Below are positions 34,209 through 46,306 of a stretch of 64,000 nucleotides of DNA, in pieces. The first letter of the stretch is position 1, and each line of letters starts with the position of its first letter. Made by a program: the position numbers and the translations under genes. This DNA is from Beroe forskalii (Eukaryota; Ctenophora; Nuda; Beroida; Beroidae). The DNA lies in assembly GCA_011033025.1 (NCBI GenBank), contig WFMF01000114.1:1-64000 (forward strand). The letters are read 5' to 3'. A model generated the notes under the pieces. It searched no databases. It saw only the letters and a list, made by a program, of their open reading frames with translations, and was not told the DNA's origin.

Positions 34209-34889
34209 ATCTAGCTTTCTCAATTATCAAACAAAATTAAACAAAATCAAACAAAATTAATTTTATATATCAACAATTAAAGAATAAATCATTTAAAATG
34301 TTATATTTCATAAATATAATCATCATTCAATTACTTATAGGTTATGACATTTAAACTGGAATCCCTACTGGAATCTTTGCTGTTCTTTTCCACCTCAGTG
34401 GTTAGTAGCCCTTTGTGAACTTGTTATATTTGTTTTGGGTTTCGATTTGGTATTCATGATATGATTTAGAGATTCTGAAATGTTATCATCATTGAATTTC
34501 TGGATTACTCATTGATGATATTATTTTAGATTGGTATATTGGCAACTTGTTGTTTCACTCCAATTAAGTTATAACATGAAAGCTCATCTATCTGCAAGAC
34601 TTTTTTCCAACTCTGGACTTGAACTTTGACACGATTTCTTGAGAAATTCTATGAAAGACCCGTCAAATTCAAATGATACACACCTAGATAAGGGATGTGC
34701 AGGCATCATCATGTAGGTAATAAGGAATGATATAATTTCCAGACATATTTTATCTAATTAATCAAATTATTGGGTTGTAAAATTTCCAAAATATGTGGAT
34801 AAACAATAAATTTAATGTTAACATTGAAAATATATTTTACTGCTCATATTCTGAACAAATCGACACCTCAAGGCTTCTACTTCTTGTCA

Positions 34890-35115
34890 ACCTTTCCTGT
34901 AGCAATTCTAAAGGTTTCTATTAAGTCACTCCGAATTCTCCTTTAACATAGGGTAGTCAGTTCCATCATTTCCAATCTCTTGCTATAAGGCAAGAGACCA
35001 ATATCATCAGTTAACCTTGTGAATATCCTTTGAATGGCTTCAAGTTCTAAAAATTTAAAATAGCTCCTCAATTTCCATGACTAGCTGCTGGGTTCCAAAT
35101 TTGCACACAGTACTC
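34890..35115 (-). pseudogene. LINE reverse-transcriptase C-terminal remnant
   Basis: Minus-strand translation gives LEYCVQIWNPAASHGN, a stop, then LEAIQRIFTRLTDDIGLLPY, SKRLEMMELTTL, a stop and RRIRSDLIET. This is the thumb-region signature of CR1/L2-type elements (EYxVQxWxP ... LExVQRxFT ... RRxRxDLIE). It has several stops. Confidence 0.8.
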
Positions 35116-35204
35116 TAACTATCTCAATGATCTTTTACCTCTACTGAACTCTTTCTTTTTCTTCCCCCTTCCCTCTAAACTGTGTTGCTCAGGAATCAGG
35201 AGTC

Positions 35205-35345
35205 CTGGGTGGCCCAGCCTTGCAGTTGTAAGCTGTGAGGGGTACGTGGGCCGAAACCCCTCCGTTTCCCTTTGTCACCTGCTGATGGTACACCTACATC
35301 GCAGATGGCAGGGAGACCTTACAACTGTAGGGTAACCGCTGATGA
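35205..35345. mobile_element. Possible tRNA-derived SINE fragment
   Basis: GGTGGCCCAGCC resembles a Pol III A box, and GGGCCGAAACCCC, some 40 nt later, resembles a B box (GGTTCGANNCC). TTGCAGTTGTAAG near the start is partly inverted at the end (CTTACAACTGTAG). The evidence is weak. Confidence 0.3.
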
Positions 35346-35703
35346 TTCACAGTTCAGTCTCTTTTGCCTATTATGTCAATCCTTGAATTAGAAAATCGAA
35401 TACAGTATTTTGTTATGTTTGTAGTATACCCATACACCTAATATAATATAATATAATGATTTTACTATAAAGTAACTCGATTAACTCTATTAAAATAAGC
35501 TAATAAACTTCATCATTCGTTTCCACACCTTATATCCAAGGTGTCCAAAATAGAATAAAAATTCCACAATCTAATACTTCACTATTATTTCATACCTTCA
35601 CAAGGTACCCCCAGTCTAAAGTCAGAATTGTGAAAATAGAAAGAAAGATGAACATAATAAGTTAATTGACCCTGCTTGAATTAAAAAGTGCAATAATATA
35701 GGA

Positions 35704-35873
35704 TAATCAAACATCCTAAGGATACGTTTATATGAATTATCACACGAGCGAAGCGAGTGTGATAATTCGAATTATTGCTCGAGCCGAAGGCGAGTGCAAT
35801 AATTCCAATTATCACTCGAGCCGAAGGCGAGTGTGATAATTGATATAAACGTATCCTTAGGGTGTTTGATTAA
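35704..35873. mobile_element. 170-bp palindromic element with three internal hairpins
   Basis: The outer arms (AATCAAACATCCTAAGGATA and its near-exact inverse) enclose three consecutive hairpins. All share AATTAT-C-CTCGAGC(C)GAAGGCGAGTG-type stems that differ only in loop and a few bases, of the GAGCGAAGCGAGTG kind. No coding capacity. Confidence 0.85.
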
Positions 35874-36299
35874 TCTATTATATAACGTGAGAAACGGGCG
35901 GATATTTACACTGGTTTTCCAATAAGAAAGCGAATTTAGAAGCCTTTAATAAATATAAAAATCCTTTGAACTTGAGGGCTTGAAATTGATTGAACTTTGA
36001 AAATATCAAGCTCTGAAGTGGCCTAGAATTTTATATTATTAAGAGTGGCTATGTATATTTAAATTTGCCAAAGAAATTATGAATAAAAAAAACCAAGTCC
36101 GGAATATTCTTAAACTTAGGTCATATCTTTTGATTCAACTAGTTACTATAAAGTGTTTGTCGATTGAAATCTATAACAACGTCAATATTTCTCAAGCTAA
36201 GAGGAAACAAAATAGAAAGATCATCAAGTGTGAAACGCCTTAAAGGACACGCATTTATTGGAGAATTGCGGGCACATTCAAACAAGCGACATTTCACCA

Positions 36300-36975
36300 A
36301 CGTGTACACTGTACAAGTATACAAAGCACCAAAACAAGAAAACATCACGCCAAAGCAACAAAATATATAATGTGTATACGCTCGTGTATCATAATGGGAT
36401 CGTTCACATATTACGTAATCAATTTTTGGCCGTTTTTAACCCCCCCCCCCCCTCCCCCTCGTAATCAAGTTTACAGTAGTTGTATTTGTTACAATAACAT
36501 GTAACGTAATCATTCGGAAACCCCCTCCCCCCTCTAGGTGATTACGTAATATGTGAACGATCCCAATGTAGACATGTTGTGAGGGTAAGTGGTGTTCTGG
36601 CACGTGCGTGCGCGGCTCATATAAAGATAATACTCGGAGTATACATAAATTCACGAAACCAAAACAAGATAACATATGTAAACACTGGTGTATCGTAATG
36701 GAGTGAGAGCAAGTGGTCTTACTGGCACGTGGGTGCGCGGCTCATATAATGACAAACAAGTATACATAAACTCATGAAACCAAAACATGATAAAATAATA
36801 TGTATACACTGGTGTATCGTAATGGAGTGAGAGCAAGTGGTCTTACTGGCAAGTGGGTGCGCGGCTTATATAACGACTAAAAAGTATACATGAAACAAAA
36901 ACAAGATAACGTAATATGTATACACTGATGTATCGCAAGGGAGTGAGTGAGAGCATTGTCTAAAAAGTCAGATAG
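36300..36975. repeat. Tandem repeat of about 115 bp interrupted by a MITE
   Basis: Four or five units share GTATACACTGGTGTATCGTAATGGAG, GTGGTCTTACTGGCA, GTGCGCGGCTCATATAA and CATGAAACCAAAACA. One unit is split by the MITE at 36396-36564. Confidence 0.85.
36396..36564. mobile_element. 169-bp MITE inserted in a tandem-repeat unit
   Basis: GGGATCGTTCACATATTACG at the left and its exact inverse at the right, flanked by AAT on both sides. Uninterrupted sister units nearby show the empty site (TATCGTAATGGAG). Confidence 0.9.
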
Positions 36976-37014
36976 ATGATTTTACACAGTAAATAAATAC
37001 GAATCAGAAAATTC

Positions 37015-37135
37015 TAAAGTTTTGAGTTTTTTGGGGTGTGATAATTTTTGGAAGGGTGTGTTAACTGTCCTTTTAGGGGTGTGATAACTGTACAGTTATC
37101 ACACACTTGGAAAAATTATCACACCCCAAAATTTC
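37015..37135. repeat. Inverted repeat of GGTGTGATAA modules
   Basis: TTTTGGGGTGTGATAATTTT at 37028 is inverted at the end (AAAATTATCACACCCCAAAA). The centre holds GGTGTGATAACTGTACAGTTATCACAC, a perfect palindrome core. The TGTGATAA stems recall the element at 35704-35873. Confidence 0.8.
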
Positions 37136-37396
37136 GAAAATTTTAAAATCTTATGAAACTTATTAATTGACCCTTAAAATTCATTTTTGAATCCGTTATA
37201 TAACAAAAATTATCGGAGCAAGAATTATATAACGATCGTTATATAATAATAAATAATTGACTGAAATAAATAATTAAGCCATAGTTAGAATCCAAAATGC
37301 TAATAAGCAAAACCAGTGAAAAATAACAAAACTGATTTTAACATAAATACCTACAAAAAACTACTGTCAATAAACAATTATAAAGGCACCTGCTAA

Positions 37397-38033
37397 CTAT
37401 GCAATAGTACTTGGTCTGACATAGGTGTTAATACCTTTTCTCTTTGCAATATATTTGTTTTCCATCAAAAAATTATTAAACTTTGATTTATTTTCTAGAT
37501 AACCAACTCCTTCAATCTTGTCTAATATAAGATTTGAAACTTGCCAATAGTTGTCAGCATTTTCATGTAAACATTCATTCTTGAAAACTTCCAAATTACT
37601 CTTAAATGTATTCACATCATTTGAAGACTTAACATAGTTTGGTAGCTTATTCCAGTAATTACGAACCCTTTCAGGCAGAAAATGAGCTCTTAATTTGCAA
37701 ATATCAGAAACACTAGATTTAACACTTTTATGTAAATAAGACATTGGATTTGGCTTAATCAATGTATAAATATATGCAAGAATCTTATAACCCCTACTAA
37801 TAATGTTCCTTGAAATCCAGCCAATACTTTTATTGAATCCAGCCAATACTTTTTTTAAATCTCTCTCTTTTCATCCAACATCCGACCAGGGGCCGCTTCG
37901 TGAGCGCGTATAAAACTAGGGATATGGTTAGAGCAACATCCAACAATATTGTCAGACGATGTGAAATGTCTGACCCGCTGCGCTCGCGCTGACGCAAGAG
38001 CCTCGCCGCGGCTTGCGTCAGCTCTTGCCCCAT
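37397..38033 (-). pseudogene. LINE ORF2 C-terminal fragment
   Basis: An ORF of about 149 codons (37846-37397) carries the C-terminal signature of non-LTR polyproteins: FLPERVRNYWNKLPNYVKSS, then NTFKSNLEVFKNE, corresponding to the usual FF-RVxxxWNxLPxxVVxAxSxNxFKxxLD. Upstream, 37850-38033 continues in another frame after a duplicated NKSIGWI segment. It is truncated at the 5' side, so a remnant. Confidence 0.75.
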
Positions 38034-41000
38034 GCTAATATGCTATATTCCCATGTTTGTTCGCGCGCGCGCCTTTTCTTTGAACACGTGTTCTCTGAGC
38101 ACGTGTTCTATTAACACGCGCGCGTTGCGCGCGCAAAATAGGTCCTACATTCCTAAGCCCGCATAGGTGTGTGTTTGCTAAACACGTATATCCCTGTCTG
38201 CGTTGCGCGGCGCGCTTCCCCAGAACAGGGCTATAAATTCAGGGGCATCGGAGCAAATTTGACCCCGGTATTTACGGGGTCAAATTTACCCCTATTTGAA
38301 GCGTTTATACGCCGCGCGCTCCGTTGATTTGTTCGTTTTTACATTTGACTGATTTCTTCATTTTCAGGATTCGGGTTGGATCAAAGATTGAGTTTGACCA
38401 ATCATTATCCAGTTTTCACTCCTCACTGAACACCGAGCTGTGATGTGCTATCAATATCGTTGTTTAATGTTTTCAATAATCAATTTAGATCATTCATTTC
38501 ATGCAGATATCTGTTAGTTCATGCTTTTATAACTATTTTAATTTGCTCATGTTATTGATATGGATGGATTGTCATCAGTCATCGGTTCCAATTCCCATAA
38601 ATCATTCATTTTGGAAATTTATGTGCTGGTTCCAATGAGAATGGGTATGATTCAATTCAAATTATTGGAAATTGACAAGTACCTACAGAATTGCGTTTTC
38701 AATCAATATAGATGTAGATTGAATATTGATTTGTATTCTGTTTCTTTACTTGCTTGAAAGTAAATGGAGAAGTCAAATTAAACTGTCTCTTATACTCATT
38801 TTTTGTTTGTCTGGGTGTTGTGAAATTCGTCTGGACATGATATATGCTACTTAACCCTATATTTCATTTTTTATGATACGGAAGGAGTTTGAACCTTTGT
38901 CATTGTTTAGAAGTCTCTTCAATTCTGAGCTGCAAATGAAGTTATGACGTGATTTTGATTTCATTTATCTTTCAGGATCAGGATCTAATAAAGTAATATT
39001 ATTAGATGATTTCAGGCTGCCATAAGCTGCAATTGTTGTCATAATTATTTTCGAGTGAATTTCAATTATTTGTAATTCCAATTTTGGGTTTTTCCAGTTG
39101 CTTTGGCCCAAATCATCTCGATAATTTATTGACAAGCTTTCATATAGGTACCTTGCATATAATTCTGGAATTGCCCGTTAACTAATATGCCAAGAATTAC
39201 AGCTTTACCGGTCATTTGGCAATAATTCTAAATTGAAAGGTATTGCATGAACGGCATGTGCCCATTAGAGCATTAGGGCCACATTTTTTCAAGTAAGGAG
39301 CATATGCGATATTTCAGACTCATAAGGCAAGTTGTAACCTTTTAAAGCTTTAAGGTTAAGTTGAATAGGCGTAGAAACTATTCAGCTATTCGATTTCACC
39401 CTTATGCTACCTTTTTATTGTACATTTGCTGATTTGCCAAGGTGCTTTCGACTGATGAGCACCCATACGTGTAAACCAATTCTAATGCATTGTAGATTTT
39501 ATAAAAGAATCGGGGTAATGGAATGATGATATCATCATTTAATAAGGTCCGGGAGTATTCTAACTTTCACCATCAATTCAATTAATTGCTACTCATACTT
39601 CGATGCTTTGATTATCATACAGACTGCTGCGTTTCCTGGTACATTCCCCCTGAAGATAATTCCCCTCATCCATTATGGATCTAATTCCTTATGATTCACC
39701 CTAGTGTTGTGGTCAACAGATTTATTTGTCAGATTAGCAGATAAGAGCATAAAAGCATAAAGATTACCTAGGTACCTACATCATACATGACAAAAGTTGT
39801 TAGGATTTGTACCTACCTACCGTACAAAGCGATTTGCTTCAAGCGATTTGCTGATGTCATTTTGGATTTTTATAGTTTTATAGGTTGGTACTTATTCACT
39901 CTTGAGCAAGCTATAGGTTCTAATTATTTCTCAAAAAGTTATTATTACTATCAAATATTCATAAAGCATGTTAGATCTGGCTGGTGATCAAAATCAGTCC
40001 AATCTTGATGTTTGGGAGCCTGTAAATGAATGAAAAACTCATTTTGTTGCACAAAAATAAGATTTCGACCCGTTTTGACCTACCATTTGCATTCACATCC
40101 GGAATAACTCCATTAATTTCATCAAGTTTCCTTTATGATTTGAGCCCATTTACCAATTGTCGAAATAACTTGAAACAGCTGATACATAGTAATATAATAG
40201 TGGCATTTGGCTAATTTATTCTAAGGTCGCCTATCTCTTGGGTCTTCAGTCATAGGTAGTTTCGCAATAAAAAGCATAATTTCATTGATTTGAAATCGTT
40301 TTCTCCCATTGAAACCACAAAATGCTGTTTTTTGTTGCATAAAGCTGGAATTGTCCATTTTGAATTTCAAGAATCTGGCCACTGTGGGTTGTGTATGATC
40401 ATTATGTCAAAATGGTGACATTTGTCTCAAATGGGCAACGTTTAGCAATGATATGCTCATTTTAGTTATTTGAAATTTAAATCACATATCGATAAAAGCA
40501 TTTTTGAACTGTAGTTCCAAGAAAGTATAATTCGCACATGTTGCTGTACATTAGTGTCGCAAAAAGTTTGCATTTCTGGGAACTATGGCTCAAGAATAAA
40601 TTTTTCATTGGCTAAAAATTTGTGGTGGTGCAGCATTTATCGAATTTGAATTCATCATTCATTTTTTTAAAAATTTGGGTCAGCATTCGGAAGACCAGAA
40701 TTGATCAAGATGTTCGATATAAATGAAATGAAACTTACTATTTTCTTGATTTCCCTGATTTCTTGATTCACTGAATGCCCAGCGATGGTTTTTTCAACTA
40801 TGATTATAGTTCGGTAACTATGCCACCGTCTTTGCATATATATGATTATTTATCCTTATACTTATAGTCCTTGATGGGAGGCCCTATTAACAGATTTTAA
40901 ATTTGACTAGGTGCCTCCCAGATTCTTCATTATAACCCAGAGAAAAATATATGTCAAGTTTTGTGCTGTAAAAAATTATAATTGAATTTAATTGAATTGA

Positions 41001-44000
41001 ATTTATCAGACAAGCTCTTGCGCCTTTTGGCCTTTTGCTTAGGTAACACTTAACACATTACACCTTCCAGTTTCATTATCACACAAGGTGCAAGTTAATC
41101 TCTTGTATTATGGCACCTTTTTTTATAGTACTGGATGGTTAATCCTGTTCACCTGCGGGCATTAAAAGGAGTGACAAATAACAATTATACAATCCCTAGA
41201 TCTTATCCCTAGGTGTTATAGGACCATAAATATCCCTTGACAAAATTATCAAAATATATTCGACAAAATTTTTGACATAGTGACACTTCACATTTTTCGT
41301 TATAATTTACTTGATTGGATATAATGTTTCTCCAATTTATATTTCAACTAGCAGGCCCGTTGGGTCTGCATATACACAGATCACACAGCTACGCAGCACC
41401 TCATTCGCAAATTTAAAAACTACCATTCAAATCGATTGGATGGTTTTACCGTGAATAAAAATTCCAATTAGATCAAAAGTTATTCGTAACGAAATCAATT
41501 AAATAATTATTCAATTTTAATATAAGGACACTGTGGAAAATAGCTTGTGTCGGTTGTTGTTGTTCGGCTAAACCATGAGTTTTGTTCAGCGTTCCGTTTT
41601 GATTGCAAGAAGTCTATGTTAATTCTCATACTGATGTACTGACATTGGACCATTTTGTCGGCATTTACGTTAATCCAGGCCAAAAACTGCTGTAATTGCC
41701 ATGCTAAATTCGACTCGATTGAATTTACACTTTAGTGAACTTTGTTAATTTCGAAACTATAGCTACTATTGTTATCAACTTAGCATTGATTATTCACAAA
41801 CAAGGTGACAGAAAACAATTCATTTGAAATATCCTCCGTTATTCAAGTTATGTCGGTTTCTCCACTATAAAATTCTTGAGATCTTAGATTTGAAGTAAAT
41901 GGCGTCACAAAGAAAAACTACAGCACAGCATTTAACATTAGTAGCGTAATAGAAAGCACTTGCATAGAACTGATTATCCTCTGCACGCAAAAATTGGTTT
42001 CCATAGCAACGGCGTATTTTTGGTTTTGCTTTCGTTCTTGATATTTTCTTGGCAAGCTCAAATTTAATTGTGGACGGCGGCACATACAAACATTATTCAC
42101 GTGTGACTTTACTTTATATATAAGATTGTTGACTGCCCTATTTTTAGTGCTGAAGAGATTTTTTACTTTTATTTATTATGAACTGAATTATTGCACTCAG
42201 CTTTGTGCAATTGTTTCTAATTCTATAATCTCATTTCAAGGAATCCTATTACTGTTTTTGATTGATTGAATCCCATTCACTGATCGCTTAAGAATTTTTG
42301 AAAATATGATTGATTTTGAATGCTTAATGATACTTTAATTTACTCTTTGAGACTAAAAATTTTACCAACTACAATGTGAACAGGAATCATGGCAGTTTGG
42401 ATCTGCAATGTGGACTTGAATGAGTGCACATGATAAATCAACAAAGAGAACAATACTTCAATATGGCATGAAAATCTGAAAGGTGCTCCACCGAAACTGA
42501 AAAGAAGACAAGAAGCGTTGAGATACCTCACAATTCAACCGTGTGAGGTATGTTACTTGAAAAATATATTATTGTACATAAATAAAAAAGTGGACAGAAT
42601 TTTTAATAAGTTGCAGGGAATTTAACAACCATTCATTTACCTACGTTAGTTTTGTACCTAATTTATTAGCCCATATGTAATGTAAGTCACTGATTAGGAG
42701 TGAGTGAATAGGTACTCACAGTTACCTATAATGTATAAGATTATAGAAACGGATTGTCAATTCCAACTCAATTTTAGAGTTGAAATCTATTGGATTAAGA
42801 AATGTTTGACGATATAACATGGGGGACATGTAAGTTTTAGTTGGTCCTAGATCATTTTTTAATGTTTCATGATAATTTAGGCTTAGAAAATATATTTGAA
42901 TTCGTGTGCTGTAAAAATTAATAATTGAATGATCATAAAATTGCCATTTTCAGTCATGAATAAAAATTAATTATTTCAAATGAGCTTTGCACCAGATATT
43001 TTAACATATTTTGAGATTTTTTTCGGTACAATCGAAATTTTTGGTCCCTCCTAAAATTCATTATGATTTGCTGTCACGCTGAGCACCTGAGCGTGAATAT
43101 AAATATGATGATAATTTTTATAGAGCATATCCCAGCATACCTCAAATTTGCAAAATTATCTGTTTCTGCAGCCGTGCCCTTGCAAATAAAAGGGTCTAGG
43201 TATGAAAATTTACAATTATAGCCTCTTGACAACGAAAATGCACAATTGATACGAAAGTACTGGTATGATATGAATATAATATATCTTTTCATATTATTTA
43301 TATCGTGTAGGTAAATGAGGGATCGTGGAAGTTCTCTCGACTTACCTTATTAGCCTTTATTTAGCCGACCTTTTTTAACCGGCCCTATGGAAAAAAATGG
43401 AATCATTTTTGAATCATTCTAACCGGCCCGGCCCCTTGGACAAAAAATTTTTAAGAAAATTTTTGGATCATAATTAGTACCGATCATGATTCCATTCGTC
43501 ATCATTAGAACGCCTCGTAATTTCTATCACTTAAGTAGTTTGTTCCAACTGCATCTTAAACTAATTTCTGTAAATATAAATTATTGAACTATTCAGTTGC
43601 CAAATTGGAAATGTGAAATCAGTTGGAAATGACAATTCAAAGACGCGGAATTTGTGAGAAGCCCTGACAAAATCACTCTTGAATTTCCCAATAAGCATCC
43701 CTAATTCTAAGATTTAAATTACTCTCTGTTACTATGAGATGTAAGCATATCCCAAGACCAGTGGGTATTTAAAGGTATACGTATTTGGCTATTTTAATTG
43801 ACCCCAATACCAAAATTACATTATTTTGAGCGGTTCAAACCGACTATTTCGACAAAAAACTCCAATTCTTTATCAAATTTAATCAAAATTCTGATATTCT
43901 TCATTTCTGAAATCATAAAACAATGACCTGATTTGTTTTATCACTTCCTATTCCATGACTTCTTTTTATAGGACTTTCATCGACGCGCGGTTTTATAGGG

Positions 44001-44879
44001 AAAATAAGATAATGAAATGCCTCATATCCGGTCATATCAAGAATAATTTCTTATATTATCTGACTTTTAATTTAACCGGTCCTACTTTAAAAAGTTAAAA
44101 GTTTTAACGGACTTTTAACCGTCCCTCTTGATGAAATTCGATCTCATTAAAAAGTGAACTTTGTTCTACTAAGCTCTTATAAGAGCTTGGTAAACAAAAG
44201 GGCCGATGATGTTTTTGATAGCGTGCGCAAGCCTGTCCCTCACTGGATATCAGCACACTGTTCTGCTCTTCAGAGCTACAGTATGATATCAGGTTTTTTC
44301 ATCATCATTTCCACTGCCCAAGTGCCCATCATATCTCTGCCAAAACCTTTATTATGTTTGAGGTGCCATACCGATCCTAAGGCACTATAAAAACCATATA
44401 ATAACCCAATTTCCTTTCCCTTGCTCATTAAGCTCATTTTGACTTACAACCCATTCAAGAGGTTGAAGTTTTAACGAAATAACTGATACGAGAGAATTGT
44501 ATTCAGAAGCTTTCGAAAATCATGTGATTATCGTCGTCAACCCATGATTATTTTTACTTAATTTTTGATATCTTTCAGTGACTTAGTACTGAAAGAGTGA
44601 AGCTCTGAAAGCAAAGATGAACAGATGGAATGGATTGAATAAAGATGAAACACTAAGAGGTGGGTCTCTCAATTAACTTTCAATTTGGCACTTCCGATGG
44701 CGGACATTTGTCAGCCGCGGACTGTCAGAAGATGATTCTGTGGATTGGATGCAAATTGGGAAAATCCGCACACGGTCGATATGAGCGATTGAGTACAATG
44801 AAGTTGGGAAAATTTAACCAATTTCTTGAAAGTGACCGAGACTGATTGAAATATATGATTGAATAGAGAATGGTTGATT
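38034..44879. other. 7-kb gene-free AT-rich region
   Basis: I read no supported exon on either strand. Features are limited to CG-rich palindromic words at 38060-38220 (CACGTGTTC, CGCGCGCG), a repeat-like stretch at 41350-41450, and AACCGGCC/TTTTAACGG motifs between 43370 and 44125 that may bound an old element. Confidence 0.5.
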
Positions 44880-45990
44880 AGTTAAGGAGACTTTACCGTT
44901 CTATGATGCCAAATTGAGTCAAAATACCGAAAATTAACATTTACCCAATTTGATTTCTATCGACTCAAATTTATTCAAAGACAACTAAGGAAAGCTCCGT
45001 GTCTTTCCAACTAGAATTGAATCGTTTTTTCCCTTAAAACTGCAAAATTTGACTTGGGAAGACGCGAATCCACTCCCAGCCTAGCGAAAATGGCCTAATA
45101 ACTTTACAGTGTGAGGGTTTGGGTCATGACATGGTCAGGGCCAGATAGACGGGGAAGCTGTAATTACTGTCTCCCAGTGCATGATTTAATAAACTGTCTT
45201 TCAAGGTTGGAAACTTAAATCCTATAGGTAAGTCATTCTGCGTCGTCTTCCAAGTGCGAAATTTGGTCTGAGAAAAAGTGGATGCATTTTCCCAATTTTG
45301 GGAAAATGGCTTTTTAGCATGTTTAATGCACTGAAAGTGATTCCAAATGGTTGGAATATGTTTGTATAGATGATACACGAGTTCTAGGACCGTTTTTGGA
45401 AAATTTGGCCATCACTGAGAGCCGATATTGGCGAAGAAGGCCGAAAAAACCGAAAATTAAAATTGCTCGAAATTGATTTCTATTGACTCAAATGTGTTTA
45501 TAAACATCATAGAAGTCATTCTGCGTCGTTTTTCGGCTGAAAATTGCTTTATTGTTCCCAAAAATGGATGTATCCAAGTGCGAAATTTGGTCTGAGAAAA
45601 AGTGGATGCATTTTCCCAATTTTGGGAAAATTGCTTTATATTGACTCGTGTTTTAATGGTCGTTGAAAATGATTCCAAATGGTCTGGAATGGATGTTTGC
45701 CAAAAATGGATACATGAGTCCTAGGACCGTTTTTGGAAAATTTGGCCATCACTGAGAGCCGATATGAGGGTTTAAAGGCAGAAAAAGCCGAAAATTAAAA
45801 TTGCTTAAAATTGATTTCTATCGGCTCAAATGTGTTTATAATGAACATCCTAGAAGTCAATCTGCGTTTTTTTTCGGCTGAAAATTGCTTTATTTTTCCA
45901 AAAATGGATGCATCCATGTGCGAAATTTCGTCTGAGAAAATGTGGATGCATTTTCCAAATTTTGGTTAAATTTATTTTGCATAGGGTCAG
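44880..45990. repeat. Degenerate tandem repeat of about 330 bp
   Basis: Three or four units share CCAAGTGCGAAATTTGGTCTG, GTGGATGCATTTTCCCAA, CACTGAGAGCCGATAT and CCGAAAATTAAAATTGCT (for example at 45250, 45575, 45915). It adjoins the foldback block at 46307. Confidence 0.8.
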
Positions 45991-46306
45991 TGAGATAAAT
46001 TCGGCTGAACTAAAGGTCTGAAGATCAATAAGGTTAAGGTAATTCTAATATGTCAACTCATATCCAAGGGGAGTGCCAAAATTTTATTTATCGAACGTCT
46101 GATGAAGCTTTTCAACTGCGCCTTACAACGCGTAGTAATTTATTTCTGCTTCAATATAGATGCGGCTGTTGAACTGCACGATTGTGTTTAATCTCAATTC
46201 AATGGTGAGAATCTCTTGTGCAATGTTTTGTTAACAAGCTTCGACGGGAAGCACACTGAAATTGCCAAATTTTGTACAAAGATGCCTTCAAAAACAGTCT
46301 TTTTGT

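Larger units (their letters stand above)
34209..35703. other. Intergenic upstream of p62 copy B, with LINE and SINE-like debris
   Basis: Apart from the LINE fragment (34890-35115) and the tRNA-like patch (35205-35265), I see only AT-rich DNA. Confidence 0.5.

Noticed and set aside
44154-44390. 78-codon plus-strand ORF
   Set aside because: No domain, no splice context and no coding composition.
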